From: Diphasiastrum complanatum
Lineage: Eukaryota; Streptophyta; Lycopodiopsida; Lycopodiales; Lycopodiaceae
DNA length: 62,000 nucleotides
Direction of reading: 5' to 3'
NCBI GenBank assembly: GCA_029204225.1
Contig: CM055111.1
Coordinates: 20,033,003-20,095,002, forward strand
The position numbers and the translations under genes are program-made. Position 1 is the stretch's first letter; every line of letters starts with the position of its first letter. Below are positions 22,827-31,682 of this stretch, piece by piece. The notes under the pieces are model-generated. The model was not told the origin of the DNA and did not search any database. It saw only the letters and a program-made list of their open reading frames with translations.

Positions 22827-23486
22827 CTACTGTTGCAACTTGGTCCGAATCTTGAATTGGAATTCTTTGACTGCAACTATATCTAGACCTGGGACTTGAC
22901 TTTCATTGTCGCTTTGCTCATCCGAATCATTGTCCTTGCTTCGCTCATCCGCTTCGTCGTTGTCACTTTGCTCATTAGACTCATTGCTAAGATCATCTTC
23001 ATCTTCATAAGTTTCTTCCCTTTCATTCCCATGTTCGTATATAAATGCTCCAAATGAAGTAGTCGGCATGAATATTGACACATGTCTCTGGGCATACTCT
23101 TGACCAAAAAATATTTCTTCAAATTTGGTCAATACCTCATTCATAGGTGGTTGTAGATATTCGACCTGATTGATCTCTAAAATGGACTCTCGTTTTGAAA
23201 TATAAAATTTGCAGTTGCCCATATAAATCGTTGAAGCATCAATCCCAAGTAGTGAAAATACATTCCAAAGTTGAACCAAGGATTTGATGTTTCGATTGTT
23301 CCAAATAACCATTGATGAACAATCATTGTTGACATTATTGAATGAAAGATTCACTGAGTTAGTATCGATTGAGTATTGCGAACTTCTCCAAAGAAACTGA
23401 TATAGATTGATGGCATATTTTAAAATCAGCTTCCTATAGAGTATTGGTTGACTGAGAGAATATTCCCAATAAATATTCACATCCAT
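22827..23486 (-). CDS. Fusion ORF in tandem unit 2/3, longest copy
   Basis: A 219-codon frame starting MDVNIYWEYSLSQP. Residues 1 to about 140 are a moderately hydrophobic/neutral segment, then about 60 residues of Glu/Asp/Ser/Asn with EQSDN-type repeats (residues about 145-195), then DIVAVKEFQFKIRTK. The acidic part is identical in kind to that of the 24.1-24.7 kb gene, so this ORF is created by the tandem duplication joining downstream sequence to the acidic domain. Whether it is expressed is unknown; no promoter is recognised. Confidence 0.4.
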   Translation of the reverse strand: MDVNIYWEYSLSQPILYRKLILKYAINLYQFLWRSSQYSIDTNSVNLSFNNVNNDCSSMVIWNNRNIKSLVQLWNVFSLLGIDASTIYMGNCKFYISKRESILEINQVEYLQPPMNEVLTKFEEIFFGQEYAQRHVSIFMPTTSFGAFIYEHGNEREETYEDEDDLSNESNEQSDNDEADERSKDNDSDEQSDNESQVPGLDIVAVKEFQFKIRTKLQQ

Positions 23487-23674
23487 ACATGCTAAATATG
23501 CATGTGAATTACATATTGGCTTTTGAGTTCTAGAGAATCTCTAGGAATAGGGTTCTCCAACTGAAGTTATGAGGCATTGAACAATAATCCAAGGTATTGA
23601 TACAAGTTAGATTATATGGAATAATGAAATCTCTTCATTGTGGACAATATCCTTGTTGAATACCTCATACTCCA

Positions 23675-23893
23675 TCAGATTGTTGTCAAAAATAAAAATA
23701 TTCTCAAAGGCTCCCAAATCAAATTGAATTGGTTCGCAGATCGCAGATCCTTTAAATAGCCACTCAATTCCAAGCCATGGAATATCGGTTCCATATAGTC
23801 CTCATTTTGAAATTTTGGTGAATGCCTTGATCGACTTTCTTTGAGCATAACAATCTTCTCATTTTGATGACCCATAGTTGCTTGATCATTCAC
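23675..23893 (-). pseudogene. Repeat-encoded 72-codon segment, copy 3
   Basis: The third copy, attached directly to the unique upstream gene. The acidic reading frame reaches FNHQSPELDLHDALI and this frame takes over at NLVNDQA, so a one-base shift separates them. All three copies carry the same shift, so it predates the amplification. Confidence 0.4.
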
Positions 23894-23919
23894 CAGATTA
23901 ATGCATCATGTAGGTCAAG

Positions 23920-24711
23920 TTCCGGACTTTGATGGTTGAAGTCAAACTCAAAAGGATGTTCAATTATCTTCACGTCCTGATATAAATCTCGACTTTCATC
24001 TGAATCTTGATTTTTACCATCTACTTGTTGCCACTTGGTCCGAATCTTGAATTGGAATTCTTTGACTGCAACTATATCTAGACTTGGGACTTGACTTTCA
24101 TTGTCGCTTTGCTCATCCGAATCATTGTCCTTGCTTCACTCATCCGCTTTGTCATTGTCACTTTGCTCATTAGACTCATTGCTGGGATCATCTTCATCTT
24201 CATAAGTTTCTTCCCTTTCATTCACATGCGGTTGTCGGTCTGTTGATGCTTTAGTATATACACTCACTAAGTTCTGAATTCGCATCTTCATTTTCTCAAA
24301 CCACCTAGATTGTTCTTCTTTTCTTTCAGCTTCCAGCTTAAGCCTTTGTTCTCGTTGCTCGTACTTTAAAACATATTCCATAGTTTCCCTTAATCGAAAC
24401 CCAGGCTGGAGAGAATTAGTTTGCAGATAGTTTTCTACAATACTCCGATATTGAGGATGTAAGCCATATATACTTCTTAGTGCTCCATTTAACTTGACCA
24501 TTGGAAGCTCATTTTCATCGTTGGAACTTGTTTGTGAAGAAGTAGATCTAGATGAGCTAGATTCAGATGCATTAATTTCCATCATCTCTTTTAAGCCTTG
24601 ACGTAGACGACGAGGTAAATGCTTTATATGAGGACCGTTGTATTACATTCGTCGTCTACGTCGACCATTACGAGGATTATTGTCTCCAACGCTAAATGAG
24701 GATGAAGAATC
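23920..24711 (-). pseudogene. Unrecognised acidic/coiled-coil gene
   Basis: An exon-like start follows TATATAG at 24712. The reading gives a Ser-rich stretch, an Arg run (RRRRR), an in-frame TAA at 24643-24645, then MEINASESSSSRSTSS, VKLNGALRSIYGLHPQYRS, a predicted amphipathic helix KYEQREQRLKLEAERKEEQS, KMRIQNLVSVYTKAS and a long acidic tract EETYEDEDD...EQSDN leading to VAVKEFQFKIRTKWQQVDG. Helix plus acidic tail suggests a nuclear or scaffold-like protein, but no family is recognised. The tail is what was tandemly amplified downstream. Confidence 0.5.
24600..24662. repeat. 14-bp perfect inverted repeat
   Basis: GACGTAGACGACGA (24600-24613) and its exact reverse complement (24649-24662) enclose a 35-nt loop that contains the in-frame TAA. 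Both arms encode Arg-rich peptide on the minus strand. Confidence 0.8.
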
Positions 24712-24712
24712 C

Positions 24713-25075
24713 TATATACCAAAATAACAAGAAGTAGGTTGAAACAATGCTTGATAAACATTTCCTTCCAATACTTGATAAAGGTTGCATATGAATATAA
24801 ATTACCTCTTTGTTTAAAAAGTATGAACATACCAATGTATCTAATAGACCATTTTTCTTTTCAACTTGTTAATATTCAATGAACTCAAAGAATTGCACGC
24901 TTCTACATATTTACATATTTATGGATTTCACATTCATTAGCTTTCACTTATTATCTTATGTAGACATCTAGGTAAATGACGAATAATGCTCCTAACATTT
25001 GACATATTTAATGACACAAACCAAATACAAGATGCATGGATTATACATCTCTGCATATCAACAAAATTTAAATCT
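24713..25075. other. Spacer between acidic gene and SET gene
   Basis: AT-rich intergenic or intronic sequence. A 68-codon minus frame (24624-24830) is mostly the following exon read with its upstream intron. No promoter is recognised. Confidence 0.45.
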
Positions 25076-26096
25076 TCACATTTGACTTATTATCTTTTGC
25101 AAACATTTGGGTAGAGGATGGTTGAAACTATACTTGATGAACAATTCCTCCCCAAACCTAATAGATCTAGTGGCACAGACCCTTACATAAGTGCCCTTTA
25201 CATTCCTAGTAAAACATTCTTCTTTTCCATTGGTGCATTCTTCAAAATCACAATTTGTCAATAGAGGGTGGCCAATGGAACTATTTATATATGCAACAAT
25301 GTTTTCGTGCACATCTGGATGTCCATCAATGTATGTAGGATTTGCCCTTGAGATGTTACCTCCTTGCATGCGTTGCTCCTCTAGAGAACGAGCATTTTAA
25401 TTCAAGCCATATACTTGCATTCTCCATTGGTGATGACACAAAGCATGCCAATCACCCCAATTCTATGTCCTGCATATGGCATCAATGTCACAACACTATT
25501 TAGAGGGACCTCAATACTACTCAATGCAAAAAGGCCCAAACCAGCCTCAGGAAAGTGTTCACTAGGCATGATCTTGTACATTCGACCCCAATACGTAAAT
25601 GGTGTTCCATTTAATGGTAATGGTGATTGGAGTGGCCAACACATATATGTACTTCTAATGAAAGTTTTTACTAATGGTTGCAAGCTAAGTGGAAGAGGAA
25701 GATCAGACAAAGCACCTAGAATGTCTTTTGACACATCAACAGTGCGTAGAAATTTGCAATTATCTTTCAAACTAGTCATAGTTTGTCCAAGACGTGTTCT
25801 CCTTTTTAAAGGGTGGTCAAGTTTGTGGAATCCACGTGGAGTATCGTGGAGGACTCATGTGCAACATCTAGGATAGGTGTGGTAGGGTGGTAAGAATGTT
25901 CTAGAGATTTGGAGACATGGATTGAATCACAAGGCATTGATGAACTTATTATATCATGCAAGGGGTCATCATCAACAAGAGCATCATCTAAAGTCAATAA
26001 TGATCCAAAATCAATATTCATGTGATTTATCCTATCAATAATATTCTCGATCTCTCTTGCAACTCTTTTCCTTGAAACCAACTTATGTTCCTTCTT
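25076..26096 (-). pseudogene. SET-domain gene, main exon
   Basis: After an acceptor (TTTTGCAG at 26097-26104) the frame begins KKEHKLVSRKRVAREIENI. The SET domain reads WGRMYKIMPSEHF...AGLGLFA (cofactor-binding loop), GVIGMLC, then YIDGHPDVHENIVAYINSS with TNCDFEE (equivalent of the NHS/NC cofactor and lysine-channel motif) and GEELFIKYSF (GEEL, catalytic Tyr kept, the usual Asp before it is Lys). These are hallmarks of SET lysine methyltransferases. Breaks: frame change near 25810 at a T3/A5 run, in-frame TGA at 25402-25404 and a shift at an A-run near 25395. It ends at a stop at 25076. Substrate cannot be inferred. Confidence 0.75.
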
Positions 26097-26125
26097 CTGC
26101 AAAAGTTGAAAATGTTAGATGTATC

Positions 26126-26130
<5 letters not shown>

Positions 26131-26215
<85 letters not shown>
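26131..26215. repeat. (CT)42 microsatellite
   Basis: 85 nt of perfect CT, read as GA on the gene strand, 35 nt upstream of the SET exon acceptor, inside the presumed intron. Confidence 0.98.
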
Positions 26216-26218
<3 letters not shown>

Positions 26219-26263
26219 CATGAAACATAAATTAATATATAACACAAGTCATAAACCGGCAGC

Positions 26264-26303
26264 ATAAAACACACACACAAACACATGCACACACACACAC
26301 ACC
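26264..26303. repeat. (AC)n microsatellite
   Basis: Interrupted AC repeats (ACACACACACAA then GCACACACACACAC), in the same presumed intron. Confidence 0.9.
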
Positions 26304-26822
26304 CACCCTAAACACACTTCATGAGAACATTATAGAGTGCCAATCAAAACTCCCGAACCACACAATTATATCCTACTCCAAAATGTCACCACATGCTCCC
26401 TCCCTGCAGCGTTTGGGCTTTTTTGTGGAACTCATCTTCCAAGAAAAGCATTTGAACCACGCCTTTAACAGAAGAAAACAATGGCTTCACACCTTCCTAG
26501 AATTGGGAGTGTTGGTTACTTTTAACTCTCTCTCCAGTGTTCGGGAAACTTTTTTGAGGTTTCCCTCAAAAATCCCATATCTTAAGGAGTATTCCGGCTA
26601 CTGACATGGGATATGCTTCTACTTGCCGGTTCTCCTCTATAAAATCTCAAATTTATCACGTAAAATATCCTACAAAATTTTGTAGTTGTCGGTTTTGGAG
26701 AAAAGATGCCGATTCGATTCCTTAAGAATGTCGGCTTTCCCGAACACTCTCTCTCTCTCTCTCTCTCTCGGACATGAATGAGTCTATTATGGGTGATTGG
26801 ATATGGAAATCAAGATAAACTA

Positions 26823-26987
26823 CATCTAATCATTCTATTTGGATTTTTTCTTTGAGAAGCAAGTGAGAGATTAACTTCATCTAATCATTCTATTTGGATT
26901 TTTCCTTTTAGAAGCAAGTGAGAGATTAACTTCATCTAATTATTCTATCTGGATTTTTCCTTTTAGAAGCAAGTGAGAGATTAACTT
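26823..26987. repeat. 55-bp tandem repeat, 3 copies
   Basis: Units start at 26823, 26878 and 26933 with CATCTAATCATTCTATTTGG and contain AAGCAAGTGAGAGATTAACTT. A short (CT)n lies just before at about 26746-26770. Noncoding, within the presumed intron. Confidence 0.9.
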
Positions 26988-27495
26988 CAAAGTATCGCGA
27001 CACTCATCCTATCGATCAATATTTATTGGCCAAACCTTGAAGTGTCATAAGGGTCAAAGATTAAAGCATTTCCAAAATTTTTTTAAAGAGTTTATGTCTC
27101 ATACTCTTGGATTCTCTGTGTGCACTCCATTGGCCCAAATATGATCGTTGACAATCCTCCTTGTCCGAATCCAAAGGCTTTTGCATTATGTGCATGTACA
27201 TGGTATCTACTCATCATATTCTGGTTGGAACTGGTCCAATAATCCAATTGCAAATCGCACAAATTCTTTTAGTGTCATTCAATTGAAAATTGACAAGTTC
27301 TAACATGTGACGAATTGTAACATGTGACAAAAATTGACAATAGTCTTTGGACATTTAGTGCATTTGCAACCTTATTTGTGATGGAGTGGTGTCTTGGCTT
27401 TCCAAAGAGCAATATACTATATCGCAATCCTCAACCAAATCGAAGTACATCACTATTACAAATAAAAAAATTATGACATAAATCAATATACATAC

Positions 27496-27657
27496 ATGTG
27501 ATGGATCAATAGGCGGTCTACGTCGACTGATGGAAGAGCTTGAAGATGAACCAATCAATAGTTGTTCATTGTACTTTACTCTTGCTTGTTCCTTTTTTCT
27601 GTGATACAGCTCAATTTTTTTCTTTTCTCCAAATCAAGTGGAGGTACGATAATTTCC
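27496..27657 (-). pseudogene. SET gene, upstream exon 2 (probable)
   Basis: Bounded by TTCTAG acceptor and GTATGT donor. It encodes EIIVPPLDLEKRKK, then YHRKKEQARVKYNEQLL, a Ser run and SRRRPPIDPSH, ending in phase 0, which matches the phase 0 start of the 26096 exon. A run of seven A near 27620 is one base off the phase needed to join both halves, so either a mutation or a homopolymer read error is present. The linkage to the SET exon is inferred from phase and spacing only. Confidence 0.5.
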
Positions 27658-27777
27658 CTAGAATTTATAATTCCAATCAAATTTCATTGTAAGAATAAAT
27701 TTGCAACAAAAATTATAGACTCATATTCAAATAACAAATAAAGTGCAATTGATGTCAATATCAATAACAATATATAC

Positions 27778-27836
27778 CTGCAATTGCGATCATGAGATGA
27801 ATCGCTATCTGATGATGATGACATCATCAATGACAT
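27778..27836 (-). pseudogene. SET gene, candidate first exon
   Basis: An ATG at 27836 opens MSLMMSSSSDSDSSHDRNC and is followed by CAG/GTATAT. Its final two bases plus the first G of the next exon make one Arg codon, so the splice phase agrees. No TATA box is obvious upstream. Confidence 0.45.
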
Positions 27837-28327
27837 ATACACATTGTAGCCAGCTACTCTACACCACATCATAAGTAATCATTATGAGACTGTATGTACT
27901 GAACAAGTATAATAAAATTTGTTAAAGACATGCCAACATCTAATCCACGTATATTCTAGTTATGCTTAATGTAAATCTAATATTCTAGTAACATTGCTAC
28001 CGATTTGACATAATATTACGTCATAAAATCTTAAAAACTTGTCAAATTACTTGTTTGATAATAATATGTACTATTTCTTATCTCCTGATTTTGTCTTGTA
28101 TGTCAAATCTCAAGAAAAATAAAATTTATAACAATATAAAGCTAGTTTTAGCAATTAAATACTGCCATAATGATCTTTGAATTGATTTTTTTATGTTCCA
28201 TCATATTAAAAAATATATTTTATGTAAAATCCTACAATAAAATATTCTCATAAAATCTAGAAAAGATTATGATAGTGAGATTGTTAGTTTTTTTTATTAC
28301 TAAACTATGTTTTTTTGTTGAATGTAG

Positions 28328-28703
28328 CTTAGTGATTTTGGAAGACACATGACCGACGCGTAGTACAAACAAGGTTATGATCATGGATATGTCGGCCTTA
28401 AGGCTTTTATGGAATCCCATGGATTGTTTCCAATCGTAAACTCTTAACCTTTATTGTGTTGTGATTGTTTACTTTGTGGTTTACAAGTAAGTTTAATTTC
28501 AATTTAATTGAATCTTTGATTCTATTTTGTAGAGAGGCTCTACAACTTCAAGCGTTCGTGATGTGGACAAAAATGTGAAAAATATTGAGGAGCAAGATGT
28601 GGAAGAGAACATGAATGAGAGCGAAGGGGAGTTTGAAGATGTGGACACCAACGTACACCTACAAGACGAAGGAAGCGAGGAGGGAGGAAGTGATGATGAG
28701 TAG
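28328..28703 (+). pseudogene. Two terminal exons of an unknown acidic-tailed gene
   Basis: Exon 28328-28435 (TGTAG before, GTAAAC after) encodes LSDFGRHMTDA, a TAG at 28361, then YKQGYDHGYVGLKAFMESHG. Exon 28533-28703 (TTTTGTAG before) encodes RGSTTSSVRDVDK and a Glu/Asp-rich tail ending EEGGSDDE and TAG. Both exons are phase 0. The strand is opposite to the SET gene. No upstream exon was found, the family is unrecognised, and the internal TAG suggests a pseudogene. Confidence 0.55.
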
Positions 28704-29129
28704 AGTTTTTATATTAAATGAAAAGAAACTAATCCACTCTACAGTCCACAACCACACACAAAAGGAAAAAAGGGCAAGATCATAAATGCATCACTCAAGA
28801 AACAAGCATGATCAAGGAGTTCAATAGATGCACCAAACTCGTGAAGGCTCTTCTCATTTCAGCATGGAGTTGATACAATTCACAAAAAGCTCCTCTTCAC
28901 AAAGAGGGAGTCTCTTAAATAAGCAAGAGAGCTCCTTAGGTGGCATCCTAGTGGAATTTCCACATTGCACAATTTACAAGTGGAATAATGCTCTCCACTA
29001 GAGATCACCATCAAAAGGTGGCTCACTCTACTTTTTTTAAAAGGGGTCTACATGCATTTAATACATTTGCCTAGAAATACTAGTCCCTACATGGTCATTC
29101 CATCTTCCAAGATCCACCATGAGGCTTAC
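28704..29129. other. No gene recognised
   Basis: Follows the stop of the acidic-tailed gene and may include its 3' UTR. No LTR terminus or coding motif is seen. Confidence 0.4.
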
Positions 29130-29855
29130 ACAGTTCTTACTTGTCGTTACTAACTAGTATTCCTCAGCTCTCAGTCTTCATTAGTCTCGTCTTCTCAGAG
29201 ACCTCCTCGGTCTAAGGTGAGAGGTGCTCTTGAGCTGCTTTGTCCAAGTATCTTGGGGATTCGTCAGAATCAGCCAACATCATCCCACCCCTAATGTATT
29301 ACAAGACCACTGCAACTCATATTGGACGATGTCGCTCTACTTTGCATTGGCATCTTCGATCGTCACTTGGAAAAGCGTAGATTCTCGTTCGCATACATAA
29401 AACCAAGTGCTTATTGTTGCTAGTCTTTATCACAAAAATATTTTTCACAAATTGGCGCAATTGGATTAGAATGTCTTATTGCTATAGGTGGTTGACATTC
29501 TCAAAGTGGAGAGCTCTCATCAACTTCACGACTTGCATGCTCGAGTGCTTTCCATGTGTCTCTTTGTTTTGTCACTTGTATCTGCCATTGATGGTTTCAT
29601 CTTTGGTTTCATGGCAGATTTTATTTTTTGGGAGGTCTGTATCCTCCATTCGCTTTTGGGTGTTTATGTGGTTCTTCTCTCGGTTGAAGTTTCAGTCTCA
29701 AGGAAAACCTTCGATCTTCTAGTTGTAAAAACTTTGATTATCAGAAAGGATGAAGGAACTGATAGTTCTATAGTTGCAGCCTTGGACCCTTGGAATGTCG
29801 AGCTTTGACCACCACTTGTTGGGTGAGGAGCTTGTTTTATTTTGCAAGTTCACAG
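29130..29855 (-). pseudogene. Coiled-coil ORF remnant, distal half
   Basis: On the minus strand, after the copia insertion, frames continue as polar peptide: NKLLTQQVVVKARHSKGP, FSLRLKLQPREEPHKHP, then near 29270-29160 ADSDESPRYLDKAAQEHL and TEEVSEKTRLMKTES. Many frame breaks occur. Together with 36292-36530 it appears to be one hydrophilic protein gene split by the young copia element. Its identity is unknown. Confidence 0.4.
29851..29855. repeat. Target-site duplication CACAG (5')
   Basis: CACAG precedes the left LTR and recurs at 36287-36291 after the right LTR. Confidence 0.95.
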
Positions 29856-30510
29856 TGTGAAAATTGTCAACATTTCCTAGCTAGTTTGAGGCCTAAATTG
29901 GCTAAAATTGTAAATAGTTTTGGTTCTGGAGTTTTGCACGTGTGAACCAGGCCACAATGTTTTTATTTACTGTATTTTTTCAGTATGATGAAGTGTCAAA
30001 CTTTATACCCTTCAAAATGAGACCATTTTGATGTATTTTGGTCATATAAGCCATTTTTAGCTATTTTTCCTATATAGGGAATATCTAGGGTCAAGTACCT
30101 TCTAGAGAGAGGAGAGAGAGTCATCTTCCTCATCCATAAATAGTAGGGAAGTCGTGGAGAACAGGTTGGAGAAACCTTTTGTATGCTTCATTGAGATCAA
30201 TAGATCATTGTCATTGTTTCTTCCTCCATTGAGAGCATTGTTGTGTGTATTGTCTTCAAGCTATTGTGTATGATCTTAGGTGCTTTCCAAAAGTGGTAGG
30301 CTGATGTATTATGGACTGTATAATGCTATTTTGGGCCGCACTTGATGTTTATGGAAGTTTCCATTTGTGGTAAATGCTTTTTGATCAAGTTCTTTGCATT
30401 CTAGGTAGCATAGAATGTGTTGCCAATTCCTAGCTTATGTAGTTTGGAGTGCAAGCATTCAAGCCAATGATCTTGGAGTTTAGATCCACTTAGGATCTGT
30501 ATTTTTCACA
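29856..30510 (+). repeat. 5' LTR of young copia
   Basis: 655 bp from TGTGAAAATTG to TTTCACA. A TATATAGG motif near 30071 is the likely TATA box. The end directly abuts the PBS. Confidence 0.96.
30071..30078 (+). promoter_or_regulatory. Probable LTR TATA box
   Basis: CTATATAGGG about 215 bp into the LTR, followed by a (GA)n tract, the same layout as other LTRs in the window. The 3' LTR has the identical motif near 35847. Confidence 0.5.
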
Positions 30511-30522
30511 TGGTATCAGAGC
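30511..30522 (+). other. Primer binding site
   Basis: TGGTATCAGAGC begins at the first base after the LTR, matching the initiator-Met tRNA 3' end complement. Confidence 0.93.
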
Positions 30523-31682
30523 TGGTTGGCTTCTATTTATAGTAAGTATTCCATTTTTGGTGATATTTGGATGTTTGATCAAGTTCTAGCATGATTTTGC
30601 ATTGCTTTGTTGATCAAATCTTACTAACCTTTGTTTTGTGAGTTGAACTTGTGGATCAAAAGCATATTTCAGGTCTATTGAAGATCAGAGGCTGAAAAGA
30701 AACTATTTTGGATCAGATCATAACATCTAATCATTTGTGATTGTGAGGCTTGTGCATATTCAATACTAACAATGTTCTTTTCAATCCTATTGTTGACAAT
30801 CTCCATTCTTGGATGAACACTCTCCTTAAGTGGATGAAACTTCTCCTTAAGTGAATGACAAATGCTCTTTTGAGTGAGTTGTAATTCTCCTAAAGGCTGA
30901 GCAAAGCTCCCATTTGGATGAAAGATCCCCTTTTTTGGGTGAACATATTGTAAGCTCCATTGTGAAGAGCATATTGTAAAGATTGTCATCAATTTTGGCA
31001 TAAATTTTGGTGTACTTTGTTGAGCATGTAAGTAACTCTCCTTATGTAATTTGATTGGAGCATTTGCTGGAAGGTGTTAACCATTATGCAAGTGTGTTTT
31101 CAGGTTCTTAACAGGTTGAGGAACATTCTCATGTGAAGTGATCTTAGATCTACATCTAAACACCAAGATTTGACAAGATAGTGAAGCTAGTCTTGTGATT
31201 CACTAAGTGTGCTCATTCATTCACCTCTAAATCTTGTATTTATCACTTGCTGGAGTTTATAAACTTTTAGAAGTGTGGTTTACATGTGGTTTTACAGGTT
31301 GAATCAATATCTTAGTGTGTTGATCATATGTTGATCAAGTTTGTTCATTACTAGGTAATCTTGGCATCCTAGTTTTGGGTATTTTCTAAGAATGCAAGTA
31401 ACTCTTCACACCATAACTTGATTTGGTCACTTGCTGGAAAGTTTGAGAGCTTAAGCAAGAGTGTGTTCAGGTTGGTTTGATTTTGTAATCCATTCTTAGT
31501 GTGTGCAAAGTGTTGCATGTGTTTCAATCTTCCTTTCTATGCTTGGAAACCATCTAGGTTCAAGATAGAAGTGTTTTAGGGTCCTAAATCTTCATAGATC
31601 TCTTTATCTATCATTTGTTGAGAGAAAAGTGAGTGCTAAGTGCTTTAGGACAGAACCTAAAAGTTGAAGAAACATTAGAATC
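30523..31682 (+). other. Long untranslated leader of young copia
   Basis: 1.16 kb between PBS and gag ATG with no sense-strand coding. It contains loosely repeated phrases of about 150-180 bp (AAGTAACTCT...TTGATTNG...CACTTGCTGGAA...CAGGTT near 31020-31110 and 31390-31470), so part of it is an internal diverged tandem repeat. Confidence 0.7.

Larger units (their letters stand above)
20821..24222 (-). repeat. 1.19-kb tandem repeat, 2.85 copies
   Basis: Units 20821-22014, 22015-23207 and 23208-24222 (partial) have periods of 1194 and 1193 bp and differ by only a few substitutions and single-base indels, so amplification is recent. Phase is set here by the LTR junction at 20819. On the high side the third copy leaves the repeat near 24222, where unique upstream gene sequence begins. 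Each unit carries the same minus-strand coding segments. Confidence 0.95.

Noticed and set aside
26027-26298. Frames encoding Arg-Glu or Leu-Ser repeats
   Set aside because: They are translations of the CT microsatellite, not genes.
29414-29808. Two overlapping plus-strand ORFs with hydrophobic stretches
   Set aside because: They are the reverse of the minus-strand coiled-coil remnant; no promoter or motif.
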